A DNA stretch of 64,000 nt from Globisporangium splendens (Eukaryota; Oomycota; Peronosporomycetes; Pythiales; Pythiaceae). Made by a program: the position numbers and the translations under genes. The DNA lies in NCBI GenBank assembly GCA_006386115.1, contig VFIW01000085.1, positions 143,078-207,077 on the forward strand. The letters run 5' to 3'. The notes under the pieces were generated by a model, which was not told where the DNA came from, ran no database searches, and was given only the letters and a program-made list of their open reading frames with translations. Below, one piece after another: positions 30,859 to 41,509 of this stretch. Numbering within the stretch: position 1 is the stretch's first letter; each line of letters opens with the position of its first letter.

Positions 30859-33300
30859 CTTTAATCCCTGCACGCGCTGTCAGGACGCTTTCTCGGAAGT
30901 AAATGCACACACCACGCGACGCCTTTGCCCAATGCGCCAATATTCAGAGCGCGCGAAAGATGGATTTTTCCGCCTGCTTATCGTCTGATCGATCGCGCCG
31001 CGCTGCCTATAATGCGACAATGGCGCCATGCGCACGCACACACACACACGCATATTCGTAATGAGTCCTTCCGTCATCTTGGGCTTCAAATTTCCGCGCG
31101 TCCACCTGCTTCTTTCGCCACGCGTGCGCCAACAGAGCGACTGTGGGGTGGAGAGAAAGACACAGTGCCCCCCTCCCCATATGGCAGCACGATCATTCCT
31201 TCCATGCAAGACGGAGGAGACAGACAGACGCTCGCATACAAATTGCCGCATGCAGAGGCACGTACCGATAGAACTTTGAAATGGGGCAGTGTACACCCCC
31301 AGATGAAGAGAGAAAGGGGAAGACGAATATGCGCCTGAATATCCGCACACACCGAGCCAACACACAGGATGTCTGGCGTGTCCAAATGCCAGTCAGTCAC
31401 TCGATCAGTCACCAGCGCGTTTTTCTCTCCTCGTGCGAGCCAAAGTGAGTGAAGTGCGTGCGGGAAGGCCCAGTTTGCTGTTGCCTCGTCGTGCGTCGCC
31501 GCCTCACATCCTTTTGGAGGGAAAAAAGTCGAGGCAATAAGAGGATCTGATTGGGTGAAACGGAGAGACACCAGCATTTCGACCAATAATATCGATGAAA
31601 CAGAAGGCAACGACCCTGAAAGCCCAAAAAAATCGAAGGACAGTGCTGGAATTTGTTTGTTGAACTGTCTTTCTCGGTTCTTGCAGTGCTCTGCTGCAAT
31701 GGCGCGTAAAAAGGAAACCAGAGGCAGCAGCACGCATACACGTGAGCTGAGTATGCTGTCACGCACACATTTTTGCATATCAACAGTGACGTCCCATGCT
31801 TGATGGACGCCTATGGCAACGCACCACAGCAGCTGGGAACCGGGAAAGCAAGCACGACGGAAAAAATAGGGGATCCGGAGCGCTGGATGGATTCCGCACA
31901 CACTGGATGGCTCGAAAGAGCGGAACATCACAGCAACGCTTTGTTGAAGCGATACAGTACAATAGAGAGACAGGGGGCGAAGAGTGTTTCTGTCGAGGGC
32001 GGACCGAGGATGTTGAAGTGGTCGTCGAGTCGGCATTTTCGTCTTTCGAAGTCCGCCAAAACCGATTTTAGCTCCTGAAATGCACGCAAACGCGATGTTG
32101 TGCTTGATAAATGGGCTTTGGGGGCTTTTGTCGTCGACGTGCATGGACCATTTGCCTTGTTAATACGTTGATAGCAGCAATAGTTGCAGCAATTTGCCGA
32201 TTGTGCCACTGTCGATCAATCAAATCCTTGAAATGTCAGCACCTCCGCTCTCTTTCCGACTGGGAAATGACAGGGTGTCGGGCTTTCATCGTGTCTTCAA
32301 ATCGACTTGATGGCGCAATTGGCTGACAAGCCTACAAGTTTGGTGAATCGATAGTTCATAATCGAGGTTTGCATGATTGGCCTTAGTTTGCCCAATTGTT
32401 GGACCGATTCTACGAGCATTGGCTGCCACTTTGATACATGTTCGATCTCATTGACGGACACATCATACGCACCACACAAACAGGAAAAACTCCTTTTGCA
32501 TGTAGAAAACGGAGGCATCCAGTTTTGGGTGCAAAATCCACTCTTCATTGCACTGAAACCGATATGCAAAGACGAGTCGCATGACCGACTCCCTCTGAGT
32601 TCGGCGAAGTTGATTCATTTTTTCGTCAGCATGTATCCACGAACGATTAGTGCAAGTTGGGACTGTGCATGGCCTTTACGTGCGAGTGATCCATGCTTGG
32701 GATGATTCACAATCGTATTTTCTTCCGAGAGTCGCAAGTGAAGGTCAGCATGTGGTGATGCGAACAACTCACTGTTTCTACATTACAAGAACGCGGAAAA
32801 ATCGGGAACGTGCTCGAAAGTTCTCGCCATTCTTCCAAAGACCTCAAAGGTGTCCAGAGCGCTCAGCTGTCATTTGCCTGGTTTCTGCCGGCAATCGTCC
32901 GCAGTGAGATGGTCAACTAACTTAAAGTGGAGTGCGGCAGCGATCAGAGAAGCAAACAGGATGGATCCATTGTATCCACCGCACGAGCAATGGCGCGCAC
33001 ATGAATCCTGTTTGCATTACATGGATGAGAGTCACCTCAAACGTAAATGCATTGGCGTTCGCAAGCACAGACTGTGCCTCTTCCTAGTTCGCACGTAAAC
33101 GTGCGTGCAATTGCCAAATACACTAACCGGACTCGCATCCCCAGGAAAATGCGCATTGCAGTCAAGACGAACTGCCTCAGAGAGGAGGCGCCACGATATT
33201 AGCCCGCAGACACAAGCTGTTGCATCTCGTTGGGCTGAGTTTTTCAAATCAAGTGAACGTGGCGTTTCTTTTATTTCTTCTGTCACAGACTTGGGTACAC
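30859..33300. other. Long region without a recognised gene
   Basis: 2.4 kb with a (CA)n stretch near 31037, a single long minus-strand ORF (31086-32144, listed separately) and, between 32440 and 33100, plus-strand stretches of coding-like composition in shifting frames. An example is ESSRHSSKDLKGVQSAQL near 32815-32870. They may be a decayed gene or 5' exons of the gene that follows. No conserved domain recognised. Confidence 0.35.
31086..32144 (-). CDS. Orphan 352-codon ORF, no recognised homology
   Basis: An ATG-initiated uninterrupted frame of 352 codons on the minus strand, upstream of and co-directional with the FYVE gene. The predicted protein is rich in Cys, Phe and Ser with several hydrophobic patches (SILLVEMLVSLRF). 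It has no signal peptide at the very start and no motif I can name. A frame this long is unlikely by chance at this base composition, but the sequence lacks the acidic/basic texture of the real genes around it. It may be a fast-evolving or lineage-specific gene, or simply a chance frame. Confidence 0.25.
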   Translation of the reverse strand: MHVDDKSPQSPFIKHNIAFACISGAKIGFGGLRKTKMPTRRPLQHPRSALDRNTLRPLSLYCTVSLQQSVAVMFRSFEPSSVCGIHPALRIPYFFRRACFPGSQLLWCVAIGVHQAWDVTVDMQKCVRDSILSSRVCVLLPLVSFLRAIAAEHCKNRERQFNKQIPALSFDFFGLSGSLPSVSSILLVEMLVSLRFTQSDPLIASTFFPPKGCEAATHDEATANWAFPHALHSLWLARGEKNALVTDRVTDWHLDTPDILCVGSVCADIQAHIRLPLSLFIWGCTLPHFKVLSVRASACGNLYASVCLSPPSCMEGMIVLPYGEGGTVSFSPPHSRSVGARVAKEAGGRAEI

Positions 33301-34327
33301 ATGGAGGTACCCATTCTTAGAAAATGGGTACATTTTGACATCAGCAGCTATTTTGGGGGATCAAAAATGCAGAGTGCAGGTTTTGAAGGCGAGTCCAGCG
33401 TGGCGCTCTTTGTATCTTATCCCAGCGTTGTGCATCCATTGGCGCGCTCATGTCTTTTGCGCATACAACTGAGCAGCTGCATCGACGCGTTGCACCATCG
33501 TCGTGCAAGTAAAGCACTCAGCAAGATGCTCGACCATTACACACGCCTGCAAATGGGACTCCAGTCGCTGGACCTGGACGATGAAGACGAAGAGCTTGAG
33601 GCATGGGGGATGCGTTGCATTTCAAAATCAATAGATAAGTCCCCCTGCTCACGTTTCTTTTGGGCACAATTCACTCTTTGTGTGCTTTTTGTATGGCTGC
33701 ACGCAGCTGATCCGATCGACGCTCAGTCCATGGGCTGACACGGGTGACACCACGATCCGCTTCGTCCCACTTCGTCCTCCATTACCACAGAGAAGCATCC
33801 ACCACGTCGTCCTCCAGGAGAAGGAGCAGGCAGTGCAGCTGCGGAGCGCATCCAGGTCGTCGTGGGCTCCATCCCCTTCAAAGGCGGGAAGCAGCAACTG
33901 CAGCAACCTTTCCGACCTCCTGCAAAAGCGCCGTCGTCTTCGTCCAATTTCCTGCCTGTGCTACCAGCACATTCCCCACGAGACAATCAGCACATGAAGA
34001 ATGAAAAGGTACTCTTTTCCATATCCAATCTTGTGGTGTTGTGCAGCTCTTCGCCTCATAACCCGACTTGTGTGCACTTTCCTATGCACAGGCAGACCAT
34101 GGTCTTCTTCAACGCAGCCCGCGCGATGCCTCGCCGCTCGTGAACGCGTACCAAGCTCTTATGGAACAATCTAAGGCCATGGTAACGATTCCCTAACTTA
34201 TCCAGCAGCGTCCACGAGGTCAAGCCATTGTGCCCAATCAATCCTATCCACATTGTGTCCTCTTGACTAGGACGCCTCGTACAACAGAGACCAAGCAAAA
34301 AGGAGGATGAGCTCTCCATTCATTTAA
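33301..34327 (+). CDS. Spliced hypothetical protein, Ser/Pro-rich, unrecognised
   Basis: No family recognised. The first part is open from ATG 33301 and carries coding texture (ALHHRRASKALSKMLDHYTR, then LQSLDLDDEDEELEAW). The last three exons close well. A segment ending NQHMKNEK (donor at 34012) joins in phase 0 to an exon with NAYQALMEQSKAM (about 34093-34182), which joins to DASYNRDQAKRRMSS and TAA 34325-34327. The middle is unresolved: the frame of the first part contains TGA at 33736-33738 and 33745-33747, and coding character resumes in the same frame after them (KHPPRRPPGEGAGSAAERIQ). An intron of a length divisible by three, not yet located, or decay would explain it. The C-terminal part is low-complexity Pro/Ser/Gln. 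Confidence 0.45.
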
Positions 34328-34851
34328 CGGATCCCATGGTTGCACCAAAAGCTAAAAATGTACGGGTGTAAATTTATTATCAGACACAAAAGAGGAAATG
34401 AAAGAAAATGCAAAGGCGCTAAATCGCTAAAAAAACACGGATCTTTCCAAAGACGTAGCGTTTGCACGGTGGACACAACAGCAGCTCCTCGTGTCGCCGT
34501 CAAGCGCACAACCGCACCACAGCTTCCATCACGTAGCGGATCGAGGCCAGCAACAACGGGTTCAATGTGCTGCGCCACGCACAACCAACTGGCCATAGTT
34601 CGCCTTTCTCCACTGCAGCTTCAAATCATCATCACTCTCGGCATCTCTTCATCCAGTTTCCTCGCGTCTTGGATGTCTCCACTTGTTTTTTCTCTTAACA
34701 GCTTGTATTTCGTCTTCATTTGCTCTTCTTGATCACTTTCATCATCGACTTCTCATCTTTTTCTTCTCGTTTCCTTTTTATTCGCTGTAAATCTGGGATG
34801 CAAAGAATGGTTTCATCATCGTTGTGCAGTGGATGATATATTTGAGGGGGA
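34328..34851. other. Spacer, breakpoint of the CK1 duplication at about 34797
   Basis: About 520 bp with T-rich stretches and no gene. From about 34797 onward the sequence (gatgcaaagaatggtttc) is repeated at 38548, marking one end of the duplicated segment. Confidence 0.4.
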
Positions 34852-36228
34852 TTAGTAGCGCTGTCGGCTCAGTGGCTTCGCTTCGCCCATCGGATCGCGG
34901 CTCGTCGCAGTCGCCACACGCGGTGCAGGGTATCCGGGGTCCATGCCGACGTGTCTGTCATCGCGAATTCCAGAGCGGTAAGACGCTTGCGCTTGGAGTT
35001 GAGGGTCGGCTTCCTTTGTTTCCTCTCTAACATATACGCGGCCTTGGGACGCAATAGGTCGGACATCACGAGGAGGCTCTTGTTGGCGAGAGTCCACACG
35101 AGCGCTGCGCTCACCGGTGTCGCCACTCGCACCACGTTCCCGTCGGCCACTTCGCTGTAATTACGAAAAACAAAATGAGGTGTAACAAGGTTAGAGCCGC
35201 ACGACCATCATTTTCATAGTGTAAATGTAAAGTAATAAAACGTACCAAGTTGAGGACGGTCCAGTCGAACATGGCATCGAATTGGAACCCCTTGCGGAAG
35301 AACAGCTCCTTGAACAAGCGCTTCAAGTACGCGTAGTCAGGCTTGTCGTCGAAACGAAGCGCGCGGCAGTACTCAAAGTACGCACGGAATTCGGCTGGAT
35401 AGCCCTTGCACAACACCTCGATTGGCGTGTTCATCTTCTTCTCCATGATCTTCTCGTACTTTTGCTTCTTCGTGTTCGCCTTGAGCCCTTGCCATGGGAG
35501 CGAGCCACGAATGAAGTACATGAATACGTACCCCAACGATTCCAAGTCATCACGGCGACTTTGTTCAATGCCAACGTGCGTGTTGATCGACGCGTAACGC
35601 GCGGTACCCGTCAGGTTCTTGTTCTCCCGGTACGGAATATGCTGGTGCGTCTTCGGATCGCGGTACTTCTTCGCAAGACCGAAGTCAATCACGTGACAAA
35701 TCTGCGCACGCTTGCCGAGACCGATCAAGAAGTTATCAGGCTTCACATCACGATGGATAAAGTTCTTCGAGTGGCAATACTCCAAGCGGCACAGCAGCTG
35801 GTCCGCGATCATCAACACAGTCTTCAATTGGAAGCGACGGCCACAGTAGTTGAACAGGTCCTCCAACGATGGGCCGAGCAAATCAATCACCATGACGTTG
35901 TATTCGCCTTCAACGCCGAACCAGTGGAGGTTTGGGACACCGACTATAATAACAAACATCATAAACCTTAGTACAAAAAATCAACCCACTGGGGAATTGA
36001 TTAGAAAAACCACTCACGTCCGCCGTTCAAGATCTTGTAGATCTTGGACTCGTAGAGCAATTGCGGGTGCTTGCTCTTCACCGACTCGAGCTTAATGGCG
36101 ACTTCTTCGCCCGACGTCATGTTCGTGCCGAGGTAGATGTCACCAAAGGAGCCGCTACCGATCTTGCGTCCCAGTCGGAACTTCTTGCCCACGCGCAGCT
36201 CCAACGAACTCTCTCTTGGATGGGACAT
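34852..36228 (-). CDS. Casein kinase 1 (CK1), copy A
   Basis: A Ser/Thr protein kinase of the CK1 delta/epsilon-like group, about 405 residues, three exons. Exon 1 (from ATG 36228) has the Gly loop [11 protein letters not shown] and the ATP-site lysine in [12 protein letters not shown]. Exon 2 (about 35944-35244) has the family signature [43 protein letters not shown], the [16 protein letters not shown] loop (replacing the usual APE), the [16 protein letters not shown] signature and LPWQGLKA. Exon 3 is joined in phase 0 after TVLNL and encodes a basic, Gln/Pro-rich tail ([17 protein letters not shown]...KPLSRQRY) to TAA 34852-34854. The tail has a second long open frame over the same exon ([20 protein letters not shown]), also open in copy B; the splice phase favours the first. 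Known roles of CK1 are in vesicle traffic, clock and Wnt-like signalling; no specific role can be inferred here. Confidence 0.93.
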
Positions 36229-38252
36229 GGTTCAAAGTGCCTCGTGTCTATAAAATACAACAATAAAAACGCACGTTCAACATCAGCATGATAATGCAAT
36301 GCAAGCATGAGAGAACCCAGATACTGAGCAAGTAAAATGACAGTAGGGAGGAAAAGCACACACATACACCGAAAATACAGCAGTGTGGCGTGGACAAAGA
36401 TGCTTTATGCCTGAAAAACAAATCACACCTCGTCCACGCCTGCAACAGAACCATCCACACTCACTCCTTATCACCTCATTCGTGTTCTCTCTCTCTCTCT
36501 CCCTCCCTTTCTTCCATAGATCTCAACGAAAAAAGTAAGGGAAGGGGGGAGGCGATAAAGCAAACGCGCTCCGAAGCGCTCCCAACAGAGAGACGGAAAC
36601 AGGCAACACACACATTCACACAAACATCCTCACATCCACACACACACAAAAGGCAACCCCATGTCCACTTCCCCTCACATACTCATACACATGCATGCCC
36701 TTGCATACACAATTAGATCCCACAAATAAATGTACCTTTGCTGGTGCTGCGTTCGGGTGCTTGGTTGGACGCGTGCGTGCGGCGTGCGGGCAGTCCTGCA
36801 GGCTTCTTCCTTGTTCGCGCGGAAAGAGACAGCGAGTGCCTTCGCCAGTTGCCTCGCGCGCTTGAGTTTGTTTTTTTATTCCTTTCCCCCTTTTCTTCCG
36901 AGGGAGAGTGGGGAGGTGCTTCACCCCGTCCCCCTGACGGCGTCCCGCCTGCCTGCGAGACACTCGACTTGACTTGGTTTCACTATGGACGAAAAGTGCA
37001 AACGACAGGAGGGAAGAGAGAGCGAGAGACTCGGAAAAATATACATTCCGTGGGAAGTAAACTATGACGACAGAGTGATGGTCAGAGCTCTTCAGTTCTT
37101 TCGTTTCGAATTAGAGCGGCGGTGTAATAAACGAGAGTGCACTGTACCCGTGTATCCGTACCCTCATTTGCAAACAAAAAAAGAAGAGAGTAAATTACGG
37201 TCTTCCTTTTCGTTTGGTTGTTGGCTTGTAATACAAGGCAACAACCCACAGCGAAGCCTACAGTAGGCGTATTTCTTTTCTGGTCATTGATTTCTGTAAC
37301 CACGTAGCCAGGGGTACACACTTGGCTTCTTCCGCTGCTGCTGCTGCTGCTGCTGGGTTGTTGCACAATTCGACAGCAAAAAGACCGACTGACACCCGCA
37401 CGATCCCACACATCCCAGAACACAGAACAGAACAAAATCGAAATGGAAAATATCGCACCACTTCCCCACTAAAGTACGAAATTGTGTTCCGCTTAAAGTA
37501 CGACTTGCTGGTCTTTGCGTACCGCTTGTGTCAAAATTGATGAGCCGATGGCTGCGAAAACGTGTTGACATGCGCGACTGCTTGTCGCCTGTGTGCATCA
37601 CACGAGGCAGTCGCATTCGGGTATTCTGTGTCTTCTTGGCGGAAGATGTGGTCAGTGGCAGTGACACCAGCAGTCGTTCGTGCCGCCAGATCCCCTAGGC
37701 TCGACAGCAACTCCGATCAGGCGCTTACCTTCGACGAAACCTGCGAGTCCGTGGATTGTTGCACGGTGAGCTGAGATCACGTCCGGCATTCCAGCTAAAA
37801 TCCCTTGTCCCAGTTGATTGGTGCTATACAGTGAGCACTGATTGTTTTGCTGAACGTGAGTTGAGTTTGCGTTGGATGCAAGTGGAGAGTCTCGTCTAAT
37901 GGGACCTTCTTAATGGCTACATCCGCCGTCAAGTCGTTCTTCATATGGATCAGCAACACCAATACCATGTTTCAATTGTGGACCATCATTTGTAGCGCTG
38001 CAGATTGGCTTGCCATTGCTCGATGATCTGGTAGAGCTTGATGACACCGCAGAACAACTAACCTCCATGCAATCTGAAAAGACTGAGCCAAGTGAATCTT
38101 TGTGTCATCGCACGTCATTCGTTGCTCAAGAGCACGTGTAATCTAGCAACATAAACATTAATTAGCAGCACAAAATTATGCAGAAACGCGACGTTTATCT
38201 CTTGTGCTGCCTTCGTTTCGTTTGGTGCGTGTCTTCGACGTTCAAATTGACA
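36229..38252. other. CK1-A upstream region and spacer with CTG microsatellite
   Basis: Holds the CK1-A promoter (duplicated, see the repeat entries), a (CTG)7 tract at about 37334-37355, and the ctaaagtacgaa motif at 37469-37480. 37550-38250 shows no gene. Confidence 0.4.
37334..37355. repeat. (CTG)n microsatellite
   Basis: Seven uninterrupted CTG/GCT units in non-coding DNA. The corresponding place in the second duplicate (about 41115) lacks it, so the tract expanded or contracted after duplication. Confidence 0.8.
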
Positions 38253-38548
38253 TCAACCAACAACATCACGAAGCCTCGCTAAAAGCGCGTCAAACAACAC
38301 ATTGGCACGCTCGACGACGCTCGGCAGCACAAAGCCACGAATGCGCTCCAGCAAGTCAATGTACACGAGCGCGAGCACAAAATAATAAGAACTGCACGAC
38401 GCGTTCTGGAAAATAAGAATGGGGTAGTTGCCAGTCAACATGCTGGGCGAGCGAAACGCTCCGAAGTTGTATGGCTGCTGCTGCTGCCGTCTGTCTCTTA
38501 CCCACTCTCACACCCTTCTCGTGCACGATGGCCGCCAACGTATACGCG
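38253..38548 (-). pseudogene. Decayed fragment of a PHO80-type cyclin gene
   Basis: On the minus strand this stretch is a diverged copy of the 5' third of the intact cyclin at 42688-43725. It shares FVLALVYIDLLERIRGFVL (intact: FVLALVYIDRLQRMQGFVL), the CTG/CAG-coded poly-Gln start, and the sequence gcgtatRcgcgat. It is truncated and has internal deletions and a changed start, so it is non-functional. It ends exactly where the second CK1 duplicate begins (gcgat|gcaaag). Confidence 0.75.
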
Positions 38549-38602
38549 ATGCAAAGAATGGTTTCATCATCGTTGTGCAGTGGATGATATATTTGAGGAG
38601 GA

Positions 38603-39977
38603 TTAGTAGCGCTGTCGGCTCAGTGGCTTCGCTTCGCCCATCGGGTCGCGGCTCGTCGCAGTCGCCACACGCGGTGCAGGGTATCCGGAGTCCATCCCGA
38701 CGTGTCTGTCATCGCGAATGCCAGAGCGGTAAGACGCTTGCGCTTGGAGTTGAGGGTCGGCTTCCTTTGTTTCCTCTCTAACATATACGCGGCCTTGGGA
38801 CGCAATAGGTCGGACATCACGAGGAGGCTCTTGTTGGCGAGAGTCCACACGAGCGCTGCGCTCACCGGTGTCGCCACTCGCACCACGTTCCCGTCGGCCA
38901 CTTCGCTGTAATTACGAAAAACAAAATGAAAAGTAACAAGGTTAGAGCCGCACGACCATCATTTTCACAGTGTAAATGTAAAGTAATAAAACGTACCAAG
39001 TTGAGGACGGTCCAGTCGAACATGGCATCGAATTGGAACCCCTTGCGGAAGAACAGCTCCTTGAACAAGCGCTTCAAGTACGCGTAGTCAGGCTTGTCGT
39101 CGAAACGAAGCGCGCGGCAGTACTCAAAGTACGCACGGAATTCGGCTGGATAGCCCTTGCACAACACCTCGATTGGCGTGTTCATCTTCTTCTCCATGAT
39201 CTTCTCGTACTTTTGCTTCTTCGTGTTCGCCTTGAGCCCTTGCCATGGGAGCGAGCCACGAATGAAGTACATGAATACGTACCCCAACGATTCCAAGTCA
39301 TCACGGCGACTTTGTTCAATGCCAACGTGCGTGTTGATCGACGCGTAACGCGCGGTACCCGTCAGGTTCTTGTTCTCCCGGTACGGAATATGCTGGTGCG
39401 TCTTCGGATCGCGGTACTTCTTCGCAAGACCAAAATCAAGCACGTGACAAATCTGCGCACGCTTGCCGAGACCGATCAAGAAGTTATCAGGCTTCACATC
39501 ACGATGGATAAAGTTCTTCGAGTGGCAATACTCCAAGCGGCACAACAACTGGTCCGCGATCATCAACACGGTCTTCAATTGGAAGCGACGGCCACAGTAG
39601 TTGAACAGGTCCTCCAACGATGGACCGAGCAAATCAATCACCATGACGTTGTATTCGCCTTCAACGCCGAACCAGTGGAGGTTTGGGACACCGACTGTAA
39701 TAACAAGCATAATGAGTCAGTATAAAAAATCAACCAACAGAGCAAGTGATTAGTAAGACTACTCACGTCCGCCGTTCAAGATCTTGTAGATCTTGGACTC
39801 GTACAGCAATTGCGGGTGCTTGCTCTTCACCGACTCGAGCTTAATGGCGACTTCTAACCCGGACGTCATGTTGGTGCCGAGGTAGATGTCACCAAAGGAG
39901 CCGCTACCGATCTTGCGGCCCAGGCGGTACTTCTTGCCGACGCGCAGCTCCAACGAACTCTCTCTTACGTGGGACAT
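38603..39977 (-). CDS. Casein kinase 1 (CK1), copy B
   Basis: Tandem paralogue of copy A, with the same three-exon structure, start [20 protein letters not shown] (ATG 39977) and stop TAA 38603-38605. Protein differences are few: P4V, F17Y, E41L in exon 1; IDFGLAKK becomes LDFGLAKK; a handful in the tail (for example P to S in the GMD(P/S)GYP segment). All catalytic motifs are kept ([30 protein letters not shown]). Introns differ more than exons and the promoter regions differ still more, so the copies may be expressed differently. Strong exon identity despite intron divergence points to purifying selection or gene conversion. Confidence 0.93.
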
Positions 39978-41509
39978 GGTTCAAAGTGGCTCGTGTCTGT
40001 AAATTCCAAAAAAGAAAGGTGGAACGTTGAACGTCAGCATGAGGGGTACAGATACAACAGCTAGATGACAACCAGGAGGAACAGCAAGCATAAACACACA
40101 ACAGGGCACTAAGTGGGATAATAACACACCACTGGCATACACATACAATTTTCAACACTAAAACACAGCAAACCAAACACCCCTTCTTCTCAGCTTTCGT
40201 TCGCTCTCCTCTTTCTTCCACAAATCCCATACACAAGAGTAAAGGAAAGAGGCAAAAAGGGCGGCGAAAAAACATGCGAGCCAAAGGGATCAAGCGAGAT
40301 CGCGATACCACACAGCGGTTTGGATCGACACCAAGCGCATTCATGTACACAAACACTAGGCACATGTCCTCTCTGCTTTCCATACTCGCAAACGTATATT
40401 CATGCTCTGCTGCCTCAAACATACACACACATTCAAAGCCCACACATGCACAAATAGACGTCATAAGCACCTTCGCTTTTCGCTGTTGTAGTGGGCTCGT
40501 GAGCTTCGGCGCGGCTGTGCAGTGCGTGCGGTCCTGTCGGTCGGGGCTTCTGGGGAAAGTGACAGTGAACGCTCGAGTGTTTTATTCCTTTCCCTTCACC
40601 CCGTCGTGTGTGGCTCCCGCCTGCTGGACACTCGACTTGACTTGGTTTCACTATGTGGCAGAGAGAGACCTGGCAAAAGCATGTCCCTCACTTTGTTTGC
40701 GGTAAACTATGGCAAGCAGAGTGATGGTCAGACAGCTCTTCAGTTCTTTATTTTCTAAAGAAAGACAGCAGCAGAATGCAGTAGAAAAACCTCATGCGGG
40801 GAAGGGGTCTGAACACTCTCAAAACAGCAGCGTGCATGCAGGAGGATGAAAAACCTTAAAAGGTTCAGTCTGGCGCCACTTACAGTTGGGAAGGTGCGAG
40901 CAAACATTTTACAACGTGGGCGTAATAAACGGGAACACCTGGCGTTTGACTGTACCCGCGCATCGTATCCGTACCCCACCCGTAAAATACCAGAACAAAT
41001 AATCGACGTCTTCTTTCGTTCGGTTGTTGGCTGGTGATACAAGGCAACAACCCACAAAAGGTTGCTCCCTCACACAGCAAGCGCATTTCTTTTCTGGTTC
41101 TGATCTTTGCAGCCCACCCCACTTGGCTCCTTTTGCTGTTGCACAATTCGACAGCAGCACCAGCACGATCTCACACATCCTGCAAGATACAGCAGATCAG
41201 AGAAAAACACGCCAAAGTGCGATCTAATCGGAAAAGGAAAATATCGCATCGCTTTCCCACTAAAGTACGAGTTCGTACTTTAGCTCCCATTTAAGTGCGT
41301 CAAAGTGTACCGTTTGTGTCAGAATCTCTTTGTTGTGTCTTTTCTATTACTAGCGTTTGCATACCGTCAACATCAATTAATATTATTATGTCTTTTCAAG
41401 TACAGAAACAAGAAAACATGTCGCCAAAAGCGGGGGTTGCAACGATTACCCAATCTGAAATGGTCCAACCCTCATGGAACAGCATTGATCAATTCGCTCT
41501 CCTCGCAGA
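39978..41509. other. CK1-B upstream region / spacer
   Basis: Contains the duplicated promoter block and a perfect palindrome at 41260-41283. No gene seen. Plus-strand sequence from 41340 is probably the leader of the methyltransferase gene. Confidence 0.4.
41260..41283. repeat. Perfect 24-bp palindrome of the taaagtacga motif
   Basis: ctaaagtacga, gt, tcgtactttag: two 11-base arms. Single or paired relatives of this motif occur at 4659-4672, 37469-37480 and 62618-62655. Confidence 0.6.

Larger units (their letters stand above)
34797..37530. repeat. Segmental duplication, copy 1 (CK1 gene plus upstream region)
   Basis: Matches 38548-41320. The coding exons are near-identical. The introns are clearly similar but diverged, and the upstream region is patchily conserved; for example a 28-bp identical block containing actcgacttgacttggtttc lies at about 36959 and 40628, and a (T)ggcaacaaccca block lies further up. 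Offset is 3751 bp at the left edge. The right edge is gradual, near 37530/41320. Confidence 0.8.
38548..41320. repeat. Segmental duplication, copy 2
   Basis: Second copy of the CK1-containing segment; see copy 1 at 34797-37530. The boundary at 38548 joins directly to the cyclin remnant. Confidence 0.8.
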
